Positions 9,088-19,669 are shown, counted from the stretch's first letter. The stretch: DNA of 64,000 nucleotides from Alkalilimnicola sp. S0819 (GCF_009295635.1 NZ_WHIW01000012.1:19000-82999); one strand, 5' to 3'. The notes: a model not told the origin generated them from the sequence alone. Program-made: numbers and translations.

Positions 9088-9581
9088 GTGGTGGGTTCCC
9101 CGTTCGGCTCGGGTTGGCCTTGCGGTGGAGGCTCGCCCTGTTCCGGCGGCTGCCCGCCTTCCTGCTGCGCCGGCGCGGCGGCGGCGTCCCGCAACTGTGG
9201 GTTTTCCAGAAAGCCGGTGAGGCTGGCGAGCTGATTGTCGTCATTCTCCGGCGAGTAGACGGTCACCCGTACCCGGCGGACATTGTCGTTGGGGGTTTCC
9301 TCGATCTCGATGCGCCATGGCCATTCCCGATCCGCCATTTCGGTGCGGCCGGATTCACGCCCGGTGTCGAAGCGCTCTTCCAGGCGCAGTTCGGCAAGCC
9401 GGTCGGTGGCTACCCAGTGGGCGAAGCTGCGCTCGCGCAGATAGCTGCCGTTGGCGGTGTGGGCGGTGACCGACTTGATCACCGCACCCAGGGCGATGGC
9501 GAGTATCGCCACGGCGATCAGCACCTCGAGCAGGGTGAAGCCCCGCTCATTCGCCCCGGCTTTGCAGGTCCAGCACGCCAT
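9084..9581 (-). CDS. gspI: Type II secretion minor pseudopilin I
   Basis: GspI is the minor pseudopilin that nucleates the tip complex. The 165-residue frame has a 14-residue leader (ending NERG) and FTLLEVLIAVAILAIA with Glu5. It is longer than the usual ~125 residues because of a Pro/Gln/Glu/Gly-rich tail over about the last 35 residues. Only the ATG at 9581 precedes the leader, giving a 35-bp overlap with the gspH 3' end. The tail looks unstructured and is unlike the pseudopilin core; it may be a lineage-specific extension. Confidence 0.9.
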   Translation of the reverse strand: MACWTCKAGANERGFTLLEVLIAVAILAIALGAVIKSVTAHTANGSYLRERSFAHWVATDRLAELRLEERFDTGRESGRTEMADREWPWRIEIEETPNDNVRRVRVTVYSPENDDNQLASLTGFLENPQLRDAAAAPAQQEGGQPPEQGEPPPQGQPEPNGEPTT

Positions 9582-10095
9582 TGATGTCTCCGCTGATGCG
9601 GTAATGATCCTCCACCTCCTCGGCGCGGATCAGCAGCTCGAAGGGGGTGAGTTCGCCGGTTTCCATGAAGAGGATCTCCGGCAGCAGACGGTCCTCGTCT
9701 TCCTCGCCTTGTGCCAGCAGCCCGGCCGGTTCCGCCGACTGGCCCTCCAGCAACAGTTCCAGGCGCAGAAACTCCGGCAGTGCCCGGGGGCGCAGCTGCG
9801 GGTCCTCCTCCAGTACCCGCCAGCGCTGCTCCTCGTACTGCAGGAAGCGGTAGCCCTCCTCGTCGAAACGCAGGCCCAGGGGGCGGGCGGTGAGGATGGC
9901 CTCTTCCGAGGCCAGCTGCATGAGCACCGCCAGGCGGCGGCTTTCCTCCTGCAGGCTGTCGGCGCGCCCGCCGCCGAACCCGATCACCGCCATGGAGGTG
10001 ATGATGCCGATCAGCACCAGCACCACCATGACCTCCATGAGCGTGAAGCCGCGTGGTGGCGGCTTCAGCGTGTCAGGGTGGCGAGCGCTGGGCAC
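9547..10095 (-). CDS. gspH: Type II secretion minor pseudopilin H
   Basis: GspH is a minor pseudopilin joining the tip complex to the GspG fibre. The 182 residues carry a PPPRG leader end followed by FTLMEVMVVLVLIGIITS, with Glu at mature position 5. The GTG start directly follows the gspG stop with no spacer, and the 3' end overlaps gspI by 35 bp. Both contacts imply coupled translation. The family assignment rests on the prepilin signature and operon position, since the C-terminal domain is variable. Confidence 0.9.
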   Translation of the reverse strand: MPSARHPDTLKPPPRGFTLMEVMVVLVLIGIITSMAVIGFGGGRADSLQEESRRLAVLMQLASEEAILTARPLGLRFDEEGYRFLQYEEQRWRVLEEDPQLRPRALPEFLRLELLLEGQSAEPAGLLAQGEEDEDRLLPEILFMETGELTPFELLIRAEEVEDHYRISGDINGVLDLQSRGE

Positions 10096-10542
10096 TTACT
10101 CCCGGTCCAGATTGCTGATGTCCGCGTTCTGGCCGGAGCCGCCCGGGCGGGCGTCGGCGCCCAGCGAGATGATCTGCACCCGGCCGCCGGAATCCTGGGG
10201 GCTGAGGTATTCGTACTCGCTGCCCCAGGGGTCCTTGGGCAGGGACTTCACGTAACCGCCGGCCTTGTAGTTGCGCGGCTCGGGCCCGCTGGTGGGCCGT
10301 TCCACCAGGGCGCGCAGGCCCTGCTCGGTGGTGGGGAAGTTGAAGTTGTCGAGCTTGTACATCTCCAGCGCGCTCTCCAGGGTGCGGATATCGTGCTTTG
10401 CCTGGGTTATGCGGGCTTTCTCCGGGTTATCCATGATATTGGGCACGGCGAAAGCGGCCAGGATGCCCAGGATCACGATGACCACCATGATCTCGATCAG
10501 GGTAAAGCCGCGCTGGCGGCGTTGCTGCGTGCGCATGTGCAT
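10096..10542 (-). CDS. gspG: Type II secretion major pseudopilin G
   Basis: GspG is the major subunit of the pseudopilus. ATG at 10542 gives 148 residues with leader MHMRTQQRRQRG and the mature start FTLIEIMVVIVILGILAAFA. GAGG lies 10 nt upstream of this start; the longer in-frame extension lacks pilin features. The mature protein shows the conserved DNFNFPTTEQGL helix end, the LPKDPWG block and the calcium-loop region near YLSPQDSGG. A 120-bp AT-richer gap separates it from gspF and may hold its own promoter. Confidence 0.95.
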   Translation of the reverse strand: MHMRTQQRRQRGFTLIEIMVVIVILGILAAFAVPNIMDNPEKARITQAKHDIRTLESALEMYKLDNFNFPTTEQGLRALVERPTSGPEPRNYKAGGYVKSLPKDPWGSEYEYLSPQDSGGRVQIISLGADARPGGSGQNADISNLDRE

Positions 10543-10576
10543 GGGCGGAAAACCTCGGTCTGTGCGTTTGGGTTGC

Positions 10577-10605
10577 TTATTAGACGCCAAGCGTTTTGGT
10601 CTAAA
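10577..10605 (-). promoter_or_regulatory. Candidate internal promoter before gspG
   Basis: Reading on the minus strand, TTTAGA and TAATAA are separated by 17 nt and end 35 nt before the gspG start. The stretch is clearly AT-richer than its surroundings. Matches to the consensus are moderate, so this is a weak candidate. It would make sense because the major pseudopilin is needed in excess. Confidence 0.3.
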
Positions 10606-10662
10606 TGTTAATTGGTTCAATTATTTATTGTTCGTCGCCGGGAGGGGACAGGGGTGCCCCGT

Positions 10663-11880
10663 TCAGCCCACCAGCTGGTTGAGCTGGAAGATGGGCAGCA
10701 GCACGGCGAGCACGATCACCATGACGATACCACCCATGCCGAGGATCAGCACCGGTTCGAACACCGCGAGCAGGGAGGCGACCATGCCCTCGATCTCCCG
10801 TTCCTGGTTCACCGCGGCGCGCTCCAGCATCTGCTCCAGCCGGCCGCTGCCCTCGCCGCTGGCGATCAGGTGCAGGGTCATGGGGGGGAGCTGGCCGGTG
10901 CGCTCCAGGGACTTGGCGATGCCGGTGCCCTCGCGCACCCGCACGGCGGCGTCCTCCACCGCCTCGCGCATGGGGATGTTGGAGATGACCTGGGCGGCGA
11001 TGCGCAGGGCTTCCAGCACGGGTACGCCGCTGCCGGTGAGGATGCTGAAGGTGCGGGCGAAGCGGCCGGTGTTGAGCCCCCGGGCCAGCTTGCCCACCAG
11101 GGGTACGCGCAGGAGCAGCCCGTGCACCCGGCGGCGGAAGGGATAGCGGCGCATGGCCAGCGCGAAGGCGAGCACGATGGCGACGATGATCAGCAGCAGC
11201 CAGAGCCAGTAATCGCGCAGGAAGTCGCTCACCGCGATCAGGCCTACGGTGAGGGGCGGCAGTTCCTGGCCGATGTTGTCGAACACCCCGGTGACCTTGG
11301 GCACCACCCAGGTGAGCAGGGCGATGACCACGCCGGTGGCCACCAGCAGCAGGCTCATGGGATAGAAGAGCGCCACCTGGATCTTCTGGCGCAGAACCTG
11401 GCGGCTTTCGGTGTAATCGGCCAGACGTTCCAGCACCACGTCCAGATGCCCGGTGTGCTCGCCGGCGGCAACCGTGGCACGGTAGAGCTCCGAGAAGCTG
11501 CGGGGGAAATCGGCCATGCCGTCGGCCAGGGTGTGGCCTTCCATGACCCGGGAGCGCACCGCGGTCATCATGCTGCGCAGGCGCGGTTTCTCGGTCTGCT
11601 GGGCGACGGCGCGCAGGGCTTCTTCCAGGGGTTGGCCGGAGCCCACCAGGGTGGCGAGCTGGCGGGTGAGCAGGGCCACGTCCTTGGCGCTCGCGCCCCG
11701 CTGCAGGCCGCGACGGCGGGTGGCGCCACGGCTGCTTTGCTCGGCGATGCCTTCCACATCCAGGGGGATCCAGCCCTGCTCACGCAGTTGCGCGCGCACC
11801 TGGCGGGCGGTGTCGCCTTCCAGTACGCCCTTGCGCTCCTTGCCGCGCTCGTCCAGTGCCTTGTATTCGAATGCGCCCAT
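10663..11880 (-). CDS. gspF: Type II secretion inner-membrane platform protein F
   Basis: GspF is the polytopic core of the inner-membrane platform. The 405 residues hold two repeated GspF domains (about 70-190 and 270-395), each followed by hydrophobic segments. Visible landmarks are LTRQLATLVGSGQPLEEAL in the first repeat and ARTFSILTGSGVPVLEALR in the second, then VMVIVLAVLLPIFQLNQLV at the end. Length equals the family norm. It is separated from gspE by a 98-bp gap containing an inverted pair of REP elements. Confidence 0.96.
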   Translation of the reverse strand: MGAFEYKALDERGKERKGVLEGDTARQVRAQLREQGWIPLDVEGIAEQSSRGATRRRGLQRGASAKDVALLTRQLATLVGSGQPLEEALRAVAQQTEKPRLRSMMTAVRSRVMEGHTLADGMADFPRSFSELYRATVAAGEHTGHLDVVLERLADYTESRQVLRQKIQVALFYPMSLLLVATGVVIALLTWVVPKVTGVFDNIGQELPPLTVGLIAVSDFLRDYWLWLLLIIVAIVLAFALAMRRYPFRRRVHGLLLRVPLVGKLARGLNTGRFARTFSILTGSGVPVLEALRIAAQVISNIPMREAVEDAAVRVREGTGIAKSLERTGQLPPMTLHLIASGEGSGRLEQMLERAAVNQEREIEGMVASLLAVFEPVLILGMGGIVMVIVLAVLLPIFQLNQLVG

Positions 11881-11908
11881 GGAATTATCCGGGTGGGGTG
11901 GACGCGGG

Positions 11909-11974
11909 ATCGCGGCCAGGAGCCGCTCCTACAGTGGGTGGTGCCACCCTGTAGGAGCGGCTCTTGGCCGCGAT
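11909..11974. repeat. REP pair (BIME-like) between gspE and gspF
   Basis: Two oppositely oriented 25-bp copies (11909-11933 and 11950-11974) with core TGTAGGAGCGGCTC are separated by 16 bp and can form a long hairpin. The same unit recurs at 18473, 23942, 50437 and in shorter form at 55914. Similar REP sequences are known from Pseudomonas and relatives. Inside an operon it may attenuate transcription or stabilise upstream mRNA. No REP-associated transposase gene is in the window. Confidence 0.85.
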
Positions 11975-11978
11975 TCCC

Positions 11979-13511
11979 TTAATCCTCCGTGCTGACCCTT
12001 AATACCTCTTCCAACGTGGTTTCCCCCGCCAACACCCGCTGCGCGCCATGCTGGCGCAGACTCGGGGTGCGCTGGCGGGCGCGCTGCTCCAGCGCCAACT
12101 CGCCGGCGCCGTCATGGATCAGGGTGCGCATGGCCTCGTCGATCACCACCAGCTCGAACAGCCCCGCCCGGCCCTTGTAGCCGATGTGGTTGCAGTGCTC
12201 GCAGCCCACCGGGCGGTACATGGTCACCGGCTCGCCGGGGCTGATGCCCAGCGCCTGGCAATCGGCCTCGGTGGCCTCGTAGGGCTGCTTGCAGCGCGGG
12301 CACAGGGTGCGCACCAGACGCTGGGCCAGTACGCCGACCACGCTGGAGGCCAGCAGGAAGGGCTCCACGCCCATGTCCCGCAGCCGGGTGACCGCGCCCA
12401 CGGCGGTGTTGGTGTGCAGGGTGGAGAGCACCAGATGGCCGGTGAGCGAGGCCTGCACCGCGATCTCGGCGGTCTCCAGATCGCGGATCTCGCCGATCAT
12501 CACCACGTCCGGATCCTGGCGCAGGATGGCGCGCAGGCCGCGGGCGAAGCTCATGTCCACCTTGGTGTTCACCTGGGTCTGGCCGATGCCTTCCAGGTAG
12601 TACTCGATGGGGTCTTCCACCGTGAGGATGCTGCGGCTGGCATCGTTGAGCTCGGTGAGCCCGGCGTACAGGGTGGTGGTCTTGCCCGAGCCGGTGGGGC
12701 CGGTGACCAGGAAGATGCCGTGGGGGCGGTGGATCAGTTCGTCGATCTCGCGCTTGAAATGCTCATCCAGCCCCAGGTGCGCCAGGTCCAGCCGCCCGGC
12801 CTGCTTGTCGAGCAGGCGCATGACCACCCGCTCGCCGTGGCCCGAGGGCAGGGTGGAGACGCGCACGTCCACCGCCCGGCCGGCGATCTTCAGCGAGATG
12901 CGCCCGTCCTGGGGCAGGCGCTTCTCGGCGATGTCCAGCTTCGCCATGACCTTGATACGGGAGGTGAGTAGCGGCGCCATCACCCGCGGCGGCTGGAGGA
13001 TTTCCTTCAACACGCCGTCGATGCGAAAACGCACCACCAGGCGGGCCTCGAAGGGTTCGATGTGGATATCGGACGCGCCTTCCTTGATCGCCTCGGTGAG
13101 CAGGGCGTTGATCAGGCGGATGATGGGCGCGTCGTCCTCGCTCTCCAGCAGGTCCTCCGGTTCCGGGAGGCTGTCGGCGATGCGCGAGAGATCCATGTCG
13201 GCGCCGATGTCTTCCATCGCGGCCATGGACTCGCCGGTGCTGGTCTCGTAGCTCTGCTGCAGCAGGCGGTTGAAGGCGTCCTCGCGCACTTCTTCCACCT
13301 GCAGGGGGCGCTGCAGGCTGCGGCGCAGTTCGCTCAGGCTGTGGGCCCGGGTGCCGGGGCGGCAGATCACATGGGCCCGGTGCTCGTCGAGTTCGGTGAC
13401 CAGCAGCCCGTGGCGCTTGGCGAAGCCGAAGGAGGGGCGTCGGCCCAGGCCGCCACCGGCCTCCTGGTCACGGGCATCGGCTTGTTGCAGAACTTCGCTG
13501 GTATCTTCCAC
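11979..13511 (-). CDS. gspE: Type II secretion ATPase E
   Basis: GspE is the cytoplasmic hexameric ATPase powering pseudopilus assembly. The 510-residue protein has an N1E/N2E region (about 1-150), Walker A in [17 protein letters not shown], an Asp box and Walker B ([18 protein letters not shown]), the His box [11 protein letters not shown] and the tetracysteine zinc module formed by CPRC and CEHC. The GTG start lies 10 bp after gspD with AGGG about 8 nt upstream. All catalytic motifs are intact. Confidence 0.97.
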   Translation of the reverse strand: MEDTSEVLQQADARDQEAGGGLGRRPSFGFAKRHGLLVTELDEHRAHVICRPGTRAHSLSELRRSLQRPLQVEEVREDAFNRLLQQSYETSTGESMAAMEDIGADMDLSRIADSLPEPEDLLESEDDAPIIRLINALLTEAIKEGASDIHIEPFEARLVVRFRIDGVLKEILQPPRVMAPLLTSRIKVMAKLDIAEKRLPQDGRISLKIAGRAVDVRVSTLPSGHGERVVMRLLDKQAGRLDLAHLGLDEHFKREIDELIHRPHGIFLVTGPTGSGKTTTLYAGLTELNDASRSILTVEDPIEYYLEGIGQTQVNTKVDMSFARGLRAILRQDPDVVMIGEIRDLETAEIAVQASLTGHLVLSTLHTNTAVGAVTRLRDMGVEPFLLASSVVGVLAQRLVRTLCPRCKQPYEATEADCQALGISPGEPVTMYRPVGCEHCNHIGYKGRAGLFELVVIDEAMRTLIHDGAGELALEQRARQRTPSLRQHGAQRVLAGETTLEEVLRVSTED

Positions 13512-13521
13512 GGGCGTGACC

Positions 13522-15534
13522 CTATTCGCTTTGGCCGAAGGGGATCGGCAGCCGGGTGGTCTCGTAATCGGGCAGCAGCGGCGGATCCTGATCGGGCATC
13601 AGGCGGATGCCGCGCTCGCGCTGGCGCAATTGTTCCTCACGCATCTGGTTGTACTTGCGGCCGGTGTAGTAGTCCATGGCCCGCTCGCCGCGCATGATCT
13701 GCGGGCGCAGGAAGACGGTGAGGTTGCGCTTGCCCTTACTGGCATCGCGGTAGCGGAAAAGTTCCCCCAGCACCGGCACGCCGCCGAGCACCGGCACGCG
13801 CTGCTCGCGCTCGTCCACCTGTTCGTCGATCAGCCCGCCCAGCACCACCAGGCTGCCGTCGTCCACCAGTACGCTGGTCTTGATGGTGCGCTTGTTGGTG
13901 CGGAAGCCGGCCTCGGTTTCCTGGCCCACGGTGGAGGATTCCTGCTCGATCTCGAGCATCAGGGAATCGCCCTCGTTGATCTGCGGCTTGACCTTGAGGA
14001 TCAGGCCCACGTCCTCGCGCTCTATGGTCTGGAAGGGGTTGCCCACGCCGGATTCGCTCTCGAAGCGGCCGGTGAGGATGGGGATGTTCTCGGCCACCCG
14101 GATCTCGGCCTCCTGGTTGTCCAGGGTGAGGATGGAGGGGGTGGAGAGGATGTTGGTGTCATTGCTGGTGGACAGCGCCCGGATCAGTGCGGCCCAGCGC
14201 ACCGAGCCGCTGATATCGCCCACCAGCGCGGTCATGCCGGAGCCTATGCTGACGTTGCTCAGATCGCCGCCGGCGAGCACCGCGCTCAGGATGGAGCCGA
14301 AGCTGGAGCCGCCGGCGTCGCTGGAGCTGAAGTTGGTGCCCACACCGCCGTAATCGCCGGAATCGTCGGTAGCACCCCACTGCACGCCGAATTCCCGCCC
14401 CTGGTTGAAGGCGATCTCGGCGATGGCCGCCTCGATGAGCACCTGGGCGCGGCGCACGTCCAGCTGTTTCACCACCGTCTCCAGCGATTGCAGGATGCTG
14501 GGCGGGCCGCTGACGACCAGAGAGTTGGTGGCCTCGTGCGCCTGGATGTTGACTCGCTCGCCGGCCTGGGCGCGGCCTTGCTGGTTGCCGCCTTCCGCCT
14601 GCTGGCGGGTCTGCTCGATGTTCTCGCTCACACCGGTGAGCACGGGCACCAGGTCTTCGGCCTTGGCGTACTTCAGATACAGCACCCGGGTACCGCCCTC
14701 CTGGTCGAGCGGCTGGTCCAGTTGCGCGATCAGCGCGCGCATGCGGGCGCGGCTCGCCCGGTCGCCGCTGATCAGGATGCTGTTGCTGCGCTCGTCGGCG
14801 GCAAGCTTCAGCTGGGCGCTGGGCGGGCCCTCGGCGCCGGGCGCACCGCTTTGCTCCAGCCCTTCGATGATGCCCACCATCTCCAGGGCGGAGGCGTGCT
14901 TCAGGGGGACCACTTCGATTTCGTCATCGCTCGCCCGGTCGATGCGGCTGATGAGCTCGCGCATGCGCTCCACGTTGGCGGCGCGGTCGGAGATGATCAG
15001 CACATTGGTGGGCGGGTAGGCCGCCAGGTGGCCCTGCTGCGGTACCAGCGGGCGCAGGATGGGGATCAACTGGGCGACGGGGATGTTCTCCACGCTGATG
15101 ATGCGGGTGACCACCTGATCGCCGGCCCCCGGGGCCTCGCCGGGCTCGGGCCCCAGCTGCTTGGCGTTCACGTCGGGCACGATCTTGGTGACCTCGCCGC
15201 TGCGGATGGCCGAGAAGCCATGCACCTGCAGGATGGACTGGAACACTTCGTAGAGTTCGTCGGCGTTCATGGGCCGCTTGGAGACCACGGTGATCCGCGC
15301 CTTCACCCGCGGGTCGACGATGAAGTTCTCGCCGGTGATCTCGGAGACGGTGCTGATCAGCGCCGAGAGATCCGCATCCTTGAGGTTGAGGGTGATCTCT
15401 TCCCGGGGCGCGGCCTGCTGATCGTTCTGGGCGTGCAGGGTGCCGATGCCGCCCAGCAGCAGCGCCCCGGTGAGCAGGGCGGCGAGGGTGGCGCTCGCGC
15501 GGCGCGGCCGCATTGGCTTGTGCTGTTCAATCAT
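13522..15534 (-). CDS. gspD: Type II secretion outer-membrane secretin D
   Basis: GspD forms the outer-membrane secretin channel. The 670-residue protein has a cleavable signal peptide ending [10 protein letters not shown] (about residue 36), four periplasmic N domains (N0-N3), and the C-terminal secretin domain with the VPLLGDIPxxGxLF-type block here written [17 protein letters not shown] Gly/Ser-rich insert around residues 395-430 is typical of the N3 or gate region. No pilotin gene is adjacent. Gene order C-D-E-F is standard. Confidence 0.97.
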   Translation of the reverse strand: MIEQHKPMRPRRASATLAALLTGALLLGGIGTLHAQNDQQAAPREEITLNLKDADLSALISTVSEITGENFIVDPRVKARITVVSKRPMNADELYEVFQSILQVHGFSAIRSGEVTKIVPDVNAKQLGPEPGEAPGAGDQVVTRIISVENIPVAQLIPILRPLVPQQGHLAAYPPTNVLIISDRAANVERMRELISRIDRASDDEIEVVPLKHASALEMVGIIEGLEQSGAPGAEGPPSAQLKLAADERSNSILISGDRASRARMRALIAQLDQPLDQEGGTRVLYLKYAKAEDLVPVLTGVSENIEQTRQQAEGGNQQGRAQAGERVNIQAHEATNSLVVSGPPSILQSLETVVKQLDVRRAQVLIEAAIAEIAFNQGREFGVQWGATDDSGDYGGVGTNFSSSDAGGSSFGSILSAVLAGGDLSNVSIGSGMTALVGDISGSVRWAALIRALSTSNDTNILSTPSILTLDNQEAEIRVAENIPILTGRFESESGVGNPFQTIEREDVGLILKVKPQINEGDSLMLEIEQESSTVGQETEAGFRTNKRTIKTSVLVDDGSLVVLGGLIDEQVDEREQRVPVLGGVPVLGELFRYRDASKGKRNLTVFLRPQIMRGERAMDYYTGRKYNQMREEQLRQRERGIRLMPDQDPPLLPDYETTRLPIPFGQSE

Positions 15535-15553
15535 GGCTCGGCCTTGTTGTTCC

Positions 15554-16429
15554 TTACCGAAACTGGACTTGCACGGTCTGGGACCGGCCGTCGCGTTGTA
15601 TGGTCAGTTGCAGTGAGTCGGCTTGGGCGATGGTGTCTATCATCTCGAAGCCGCGATCCATGGAATCCAGTTCCACGCCATCCACGTGGGTGACGACATC
15701 CCCCGCCTGCAGCCCGGAGGCTTCCAGCACCGAGGCGTCCGGGCCGGGGTTGATGCGAAAGCCCTGGAACCGGCCGTTTTCCACCACCGGCTCGGGGCGC
15801 AGGTAGCGGGTGATGTTCTGGGGGTTGTCGAGAATCTCGCGGCGGTAGTTGTCCAGCACGCCGGCCTGGGGCTGGGAGGCGCCGGCGTCCGGGGTGGCGG
15901 GGCGCTCGCGGGTGGCGGCGCTGCCCTCGGGCAGGGTCTCGCGCGGCAGGCGCAGGGTCTCGAAGCGACCCTCGCGGCGCAGGATCACCCGGTCCGGCTG
16001 AATCTGTTCGATCGCGGCATTGCCCGGCACGTCGTCGTCCACCCCGTAGAATTGTTCCTCGCCACCGGCGCCGATGATGGCGAGTGCCTTATCAGGATTG
16101 GGGTTGTAGAGGATGCCGCGCAAGGTCAGGTCCAGGCGCGTGTCCGGGGCGTCGATGGTGCGCGCGGCGGGCGCTTCCGTGTCGCGCTCGGCGCGGCCGA
16201 ACAGATGCAGCGCCGGCAGGCGAGAGAAATCCGGCCCCTGGCGGGCGGCGTCGGTGCTTGGCGGCGCGGGGGGTGGCGGTACCTGCCGGGGTTCCGGCAG
16301 CAGGGTCCAGCTCAGCCGGGCCAGGCTCCAGGCGAGCAGGGCCACCAGCACCACGGCGCTCCAACGCGCCGTGCGGTCCAGGGCAGCGGCGCTGGGTCTG
16401 GCATCGAGTCTCAACAATGGCTTTCTCAC
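15554..16429 (-). CDS. gspC: Type II secretion protein C (PDZ type)
   Basis: GspC connects the inner-membrane platform to the secretin and takes part in substrate choice. The 291-residue protein has one N-terminal transmembrane helix (about 25-45), a Pro-rich linker, the HR domain that contacts GspD N0 (about 90-160) and a C-terminal PDZ domain (about 200-290, containing GLQAGDVVTHVDGVELD). It starts at GTG and is the first gene of the operon. A weak promoter-like pair lies 45-75 bp upstream. Confidence 0.94.
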   Translation of the reverse strand: MRKPLLRLDARPSAAALDRTARWSAVVLVALLAWSLARLSWTLLPEPRQVPPPPAPPSTDAARQGPDFSRLPALHLFGRAERDTEAPAARTIDAPDTRLDLTLRGILYNPNPDKALAIIGAGGEEQFYGVDDDVPGNAAIEQIQPDRVILRREGRFETLRLPRETLPEGSAATRERPATPDAGASQPQAGVLDNYRREILDNPQNITRYLRPEPVVENGRFQGFRINPGPDASVLEASGLQAGDVVTHVDGVELDSMDRGFEMIDTIAQADSLQLTIQRDGRSQTVQVQFR

Positions 16430-16730
16430 GCAGTGCCCCCGGCGCGGGCGTTGTCTTGTCGCCTGGGGCGTTTTGTTTTATTGTGCGACCCAAGCTTAAT
16501 GAAGGCGCGGGAGCGCAGCAACAAGCAGGCGCTCCAGAGCCCTTTTCAATTCCGTTGACACTTCACTATGTGGTCGCTAAGGTTGGCGATAAACCCGTGG
16601 CGTGATCGTTGCGCCATGCGTCCCGCCTGGGCCGGAAGCCTGCTTTGATTCGGCCCTCCGGCGCCCCCATAGCGAATCCCGAATACCACCGATCCGCATT
16701 ACCCTGAGCGATACCTGGAGGCAGCCAACC
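16430..16730. other. Divergent control region between gspC and trxA
   Basis: This 301-bp gene-free interval separates the divergent gsp operon and trxA. It holds the strong trxA promoter at 16555-16583. On the minus strand TTCATT (16498-16503) and TAAAAC (16475-16480), spaced 17 nt, are a weak candidate for the gsp operon. No repeat, RNA gene or conserved ORF was seen. Confidence 0.5.
16555..16583 (+). promoter_or_regulatory. Sigma-70 promoter for trxA
   Basis: A perfect -35 TTGACA is followed after 17 nt by TAAGGT. Transcription would start near 16590 and leave an approximately 140-nt leader before the trxA GTG start. Confidence 0.55.
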
Positions 16731-17057
16731 GTGAGCGGCAAGATCGTCCACGTCACCGACGCCACGTTCGAAGACGAAGTCATCAACAGCAGCGAGCCCG
16801 TTCTGGTCGATTACTGGGCCGAGTGGTGCGGACCGTGCAAGATGATCGCGCCCATCCTCGACGAGGTGGCCGAGCAGTACGGTGACAAGCTGAAGGTGGT
16901 GAAACTGAACATCGACGAGAACCCGGAGACGCCGCCCAAGTTCGGCATCCGCGGGATCCCGACCCTGATGCTGTTCAAGGCCGGCGCGGTGGAGGCGACC
17001 AAGGTGGGCGCCCTGTCCAAGTCTCAGCTCTCAGCCTTCGTGGACAGCAACCTGTGA
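16731..17057 (+). CDS. trxA: Thioredoxin 1
   Basis: TrxA is the cytoplasmic dithiol reductant of ribonucleotide reductase and other enzymes. The 108-residue protein has the redox motif WCGPC at residues 32-36, the cis-Pro loop GIPTLMLF and the canonical length. GTG at 16731 was selected because GGAGG lies 9 nt upstream and the product aligns exactly with E. coli TrxA; a longer open frame upstream lacks thioredoxin sequence. It is followed by a strong terminator and then rho, the standard trxA-rho order. Confidence 0.97.
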   Translation: MSGKIVHVTDATFEDEVINSSEPVLVDYWAEWCGPCKMIAPILDEVAEQYGDKLKVVKLNIDENPETPPKFGIRGIPTLMLFKAGAVEATKVGALSKSQLSAFVDSNL

Positions 17058-17065
17058 ATTCCCCT

Positions 17066-17097
17066 GACGGCCGCGCCTCGCGCGGCCGTCGGTTTTT
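17066..17097 (+). terminator. Rho-independent terminator of trxA
   Basis: An 11-bp GC-rich stem (17066-17076 with 17080-17090) with a CTC loop is followed by GG and five T. It lies 9 bp after the trxA stop. Confidence 0.85.
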
Positions 17098-17151
17098 GAC
17101 CGTTTCCTTCCCGACCCCAATCACTCCATCCCCTGAAAAACATCCCGAACC

Positions 17152-18408
<1,257 letters not shown>

Positions 18409-18430
18409 GGCGGCTTCTGGCGGGATAAGA

Positions 18431-18455
18431 GAAAAGGGGCCGATGGCCCCTTTTT
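18431..18455 (+). terminator. Rho-independent terminator of rho
   Basis: GGGGCC and GGCCCC (18436-18441 with 18445-18450) with a 3-nt loop are flanked by AAAA before and TTTTT after, so the A-U extension makes the hairpin potentially bidirectional. It lies 23 bp after the rho stop. Confidence 0.88.
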
Positions 18456-18472
18456 CGTGTCCGGTTTCCCCC

Positions 18473-18540
18473 TGTAGGAGCGGCTCATGGCCGCGATTCC
18501 CGCCCGCTAAAGGCAATCGCGGCCAAGAGCCGCTCCTACA
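18473..18540. repeat. REP pair downstream of rho
   Basis: Two inverted 25-bp copies (18473-18497 and 18516-18540) of the unit with core TGTAGGAGCGGCTC are separated by 18 bp. They sit between convergent rho and the lipoprotein gene. Each copy differs by one base in the centre, as with the 11909 pair. Confidence 0.85.
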
Positions 18541-18549
18541 GGTCCTGGA

Positions 18550-19557
18550 TCAGTCGGCCAGCGTGATCGGATCATCCTCTCGCGGTGCCTGGCCGCTCAC
18601 CAGACGGGCGATGGCCAGATCATTACCCGCGAGGCTCACCACCTCCAGCACCCCCTTGTGCGCGCCCGGCATCCAGGCGGCGACACTGCCCGAGGGGGAG
18701 CGGATGATCTTGCCGCCATCGCGCACAGCCAGCCGGTCCCCGGGCTTCAGGCCGGACTCGGCGCCGGCCGCGAGGTAGAAATCCTCACCTTCGGCGGCAA
18801 AGGCGCGGGTAAACCAGGGGGCAATCCTGGAGCGTTCCAGGGCGCTGAGCAGGAGTTTGTCACCCAGGGCTTCCAGAGACAGTCGCGGCACCTGTGCGTC
18901 TACCACGGGCAGATGCACGGCGTGGGCGGGGTAGTCGATACCCAGGGCGGTGTCGATCTCCTGGATGCGCAGCACCAGGCGATCCTCGTCGCGTTCCGCC
19001 AGTTCCACCACGCTTAGTACCCGCAGGCCAGGGTAGAGGGCCAGGGCGCGGGCGCAATCCACGCTGGCCTCACCGCAGCGGGCGTCCCGCAGGGCGCGCT
19101 GAAGCTCGGTCTGGCCGACCAGGGAGAGAGGATAGTCCGGTGCAACACCGGCCAGCGCGGCGCCAATCTGGCCGCCCAAGGCCGAGCCGGCGAGTTCCTC
19201 GCCCAGCAGGACGCCTACCTTGTTGCGAACACCGGTGAACTCCAGCGCGGCGGTTCGCTCAGGTGTACGGCTGGGGGCGCTGCCTTCGGCGGCGCGGCGG
19301 ATCAGCTCGCGCTCCAGTTGCTCTATACGGGACGTCTGTTCCGCCAGTTGCTCTTCCTGCTTGCGGTTGCCGAACAGGTCGTCGAACAGGCCGGGTTCGT
19401 CGTTGTCCCAGCTGGCCTCGGATTGCAGAAAGGGGTTTTTTGTGTCGGACTTGCCGGCTTGCTGCCTTTCAAGTTCCGTATTCGGGCCGCTGGAGCCGCA
19501 GCCGGCGATCAGCAGTATCAGCAGGGCGCTGGCCGCGCTCTTGAAGGGGTGGCGCAT
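18550..19557 (-). CDS. Large lipoprotein of unknown function
   Basis: The 335-residue product has a lipoprotein signal with lipobox LIAGC, so it would be acylated at C20. A Gln/Glu-rich coiled-coil segment (about 65-90) follows. A mixed domain with the pattern KVGVLLGEELAG resembles periplasmic proteins that act on curli or flagellar assembly (CsgG/FlgT-like). The final part (GLKPGDRLAVRDGG and GVLEVVSLAGNDLAIARL) is reminiscent of the FlgT C-terminal SH3-like domain. These similarities are by eye and weak. It lies between rho and the porin and is transcribed in the porin's direction, behind the porin terminator. Confidence 0.6.
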   Translation of the reverse strand: MRHPFKSAASALLILLIAGCGSSGPNTELERQQAGKSDTKNPFLQSEASWDNDEPGLFDDLFGNRKQEEQLAEQTSRIEQLERELIRRAAEGSAPSRTPERTAALEFTGVRNKVGVLLGEELAGSALGGQIGAALAGVAPDYPLSLVGQTELQRALRDARCGEASVDCARALALYPGLRVLSVVELAERDEDRLVLRIQEIDTALGIDYPAHAVHLPVVDAQVPRLSLEALGDKLLLSALERSRIAPWFTRAFAAEGEDFYLAAGAESGLKPGDRLAVRDGGKIIRSPSGSVAAWMPGAHKGVLEVVSLAGNDLAIARLVSGQAPREDDPITLAD

Positions 19558-19616
19558 CGGGCAACCTCGTGGGCGTGTGTGATGAAGCGCATAGGGTACG
19601 AGAAAGCCGAATCGGG

Positions 19617-19646
19617 CACAAAAAAGAGGCGCCGAAGCGCCTCTTC
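19617..19646 (-). terminator. Rho-independent terminator of the porin gene
   Basis: An 8-bp stem (19625-19632 with 19637-19644) closes a TTCG tetraloop on the minus strand and is followed by a run of T. It lies 24 bp past the porin stop. Confidence 0.85.
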
Positions 19647-19669
19647 TTGTGGAACCTGTTGCGACTAAC

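Noticed and set aside
13270..15693. Very long open frame antisense to gspD and gspE (about 800 codons)
   Set aside because: It is a high-GC shadow: the opposite strand encodes an intact secretin and ATPase with all motifs, and the antisense product has no recognisable domain.
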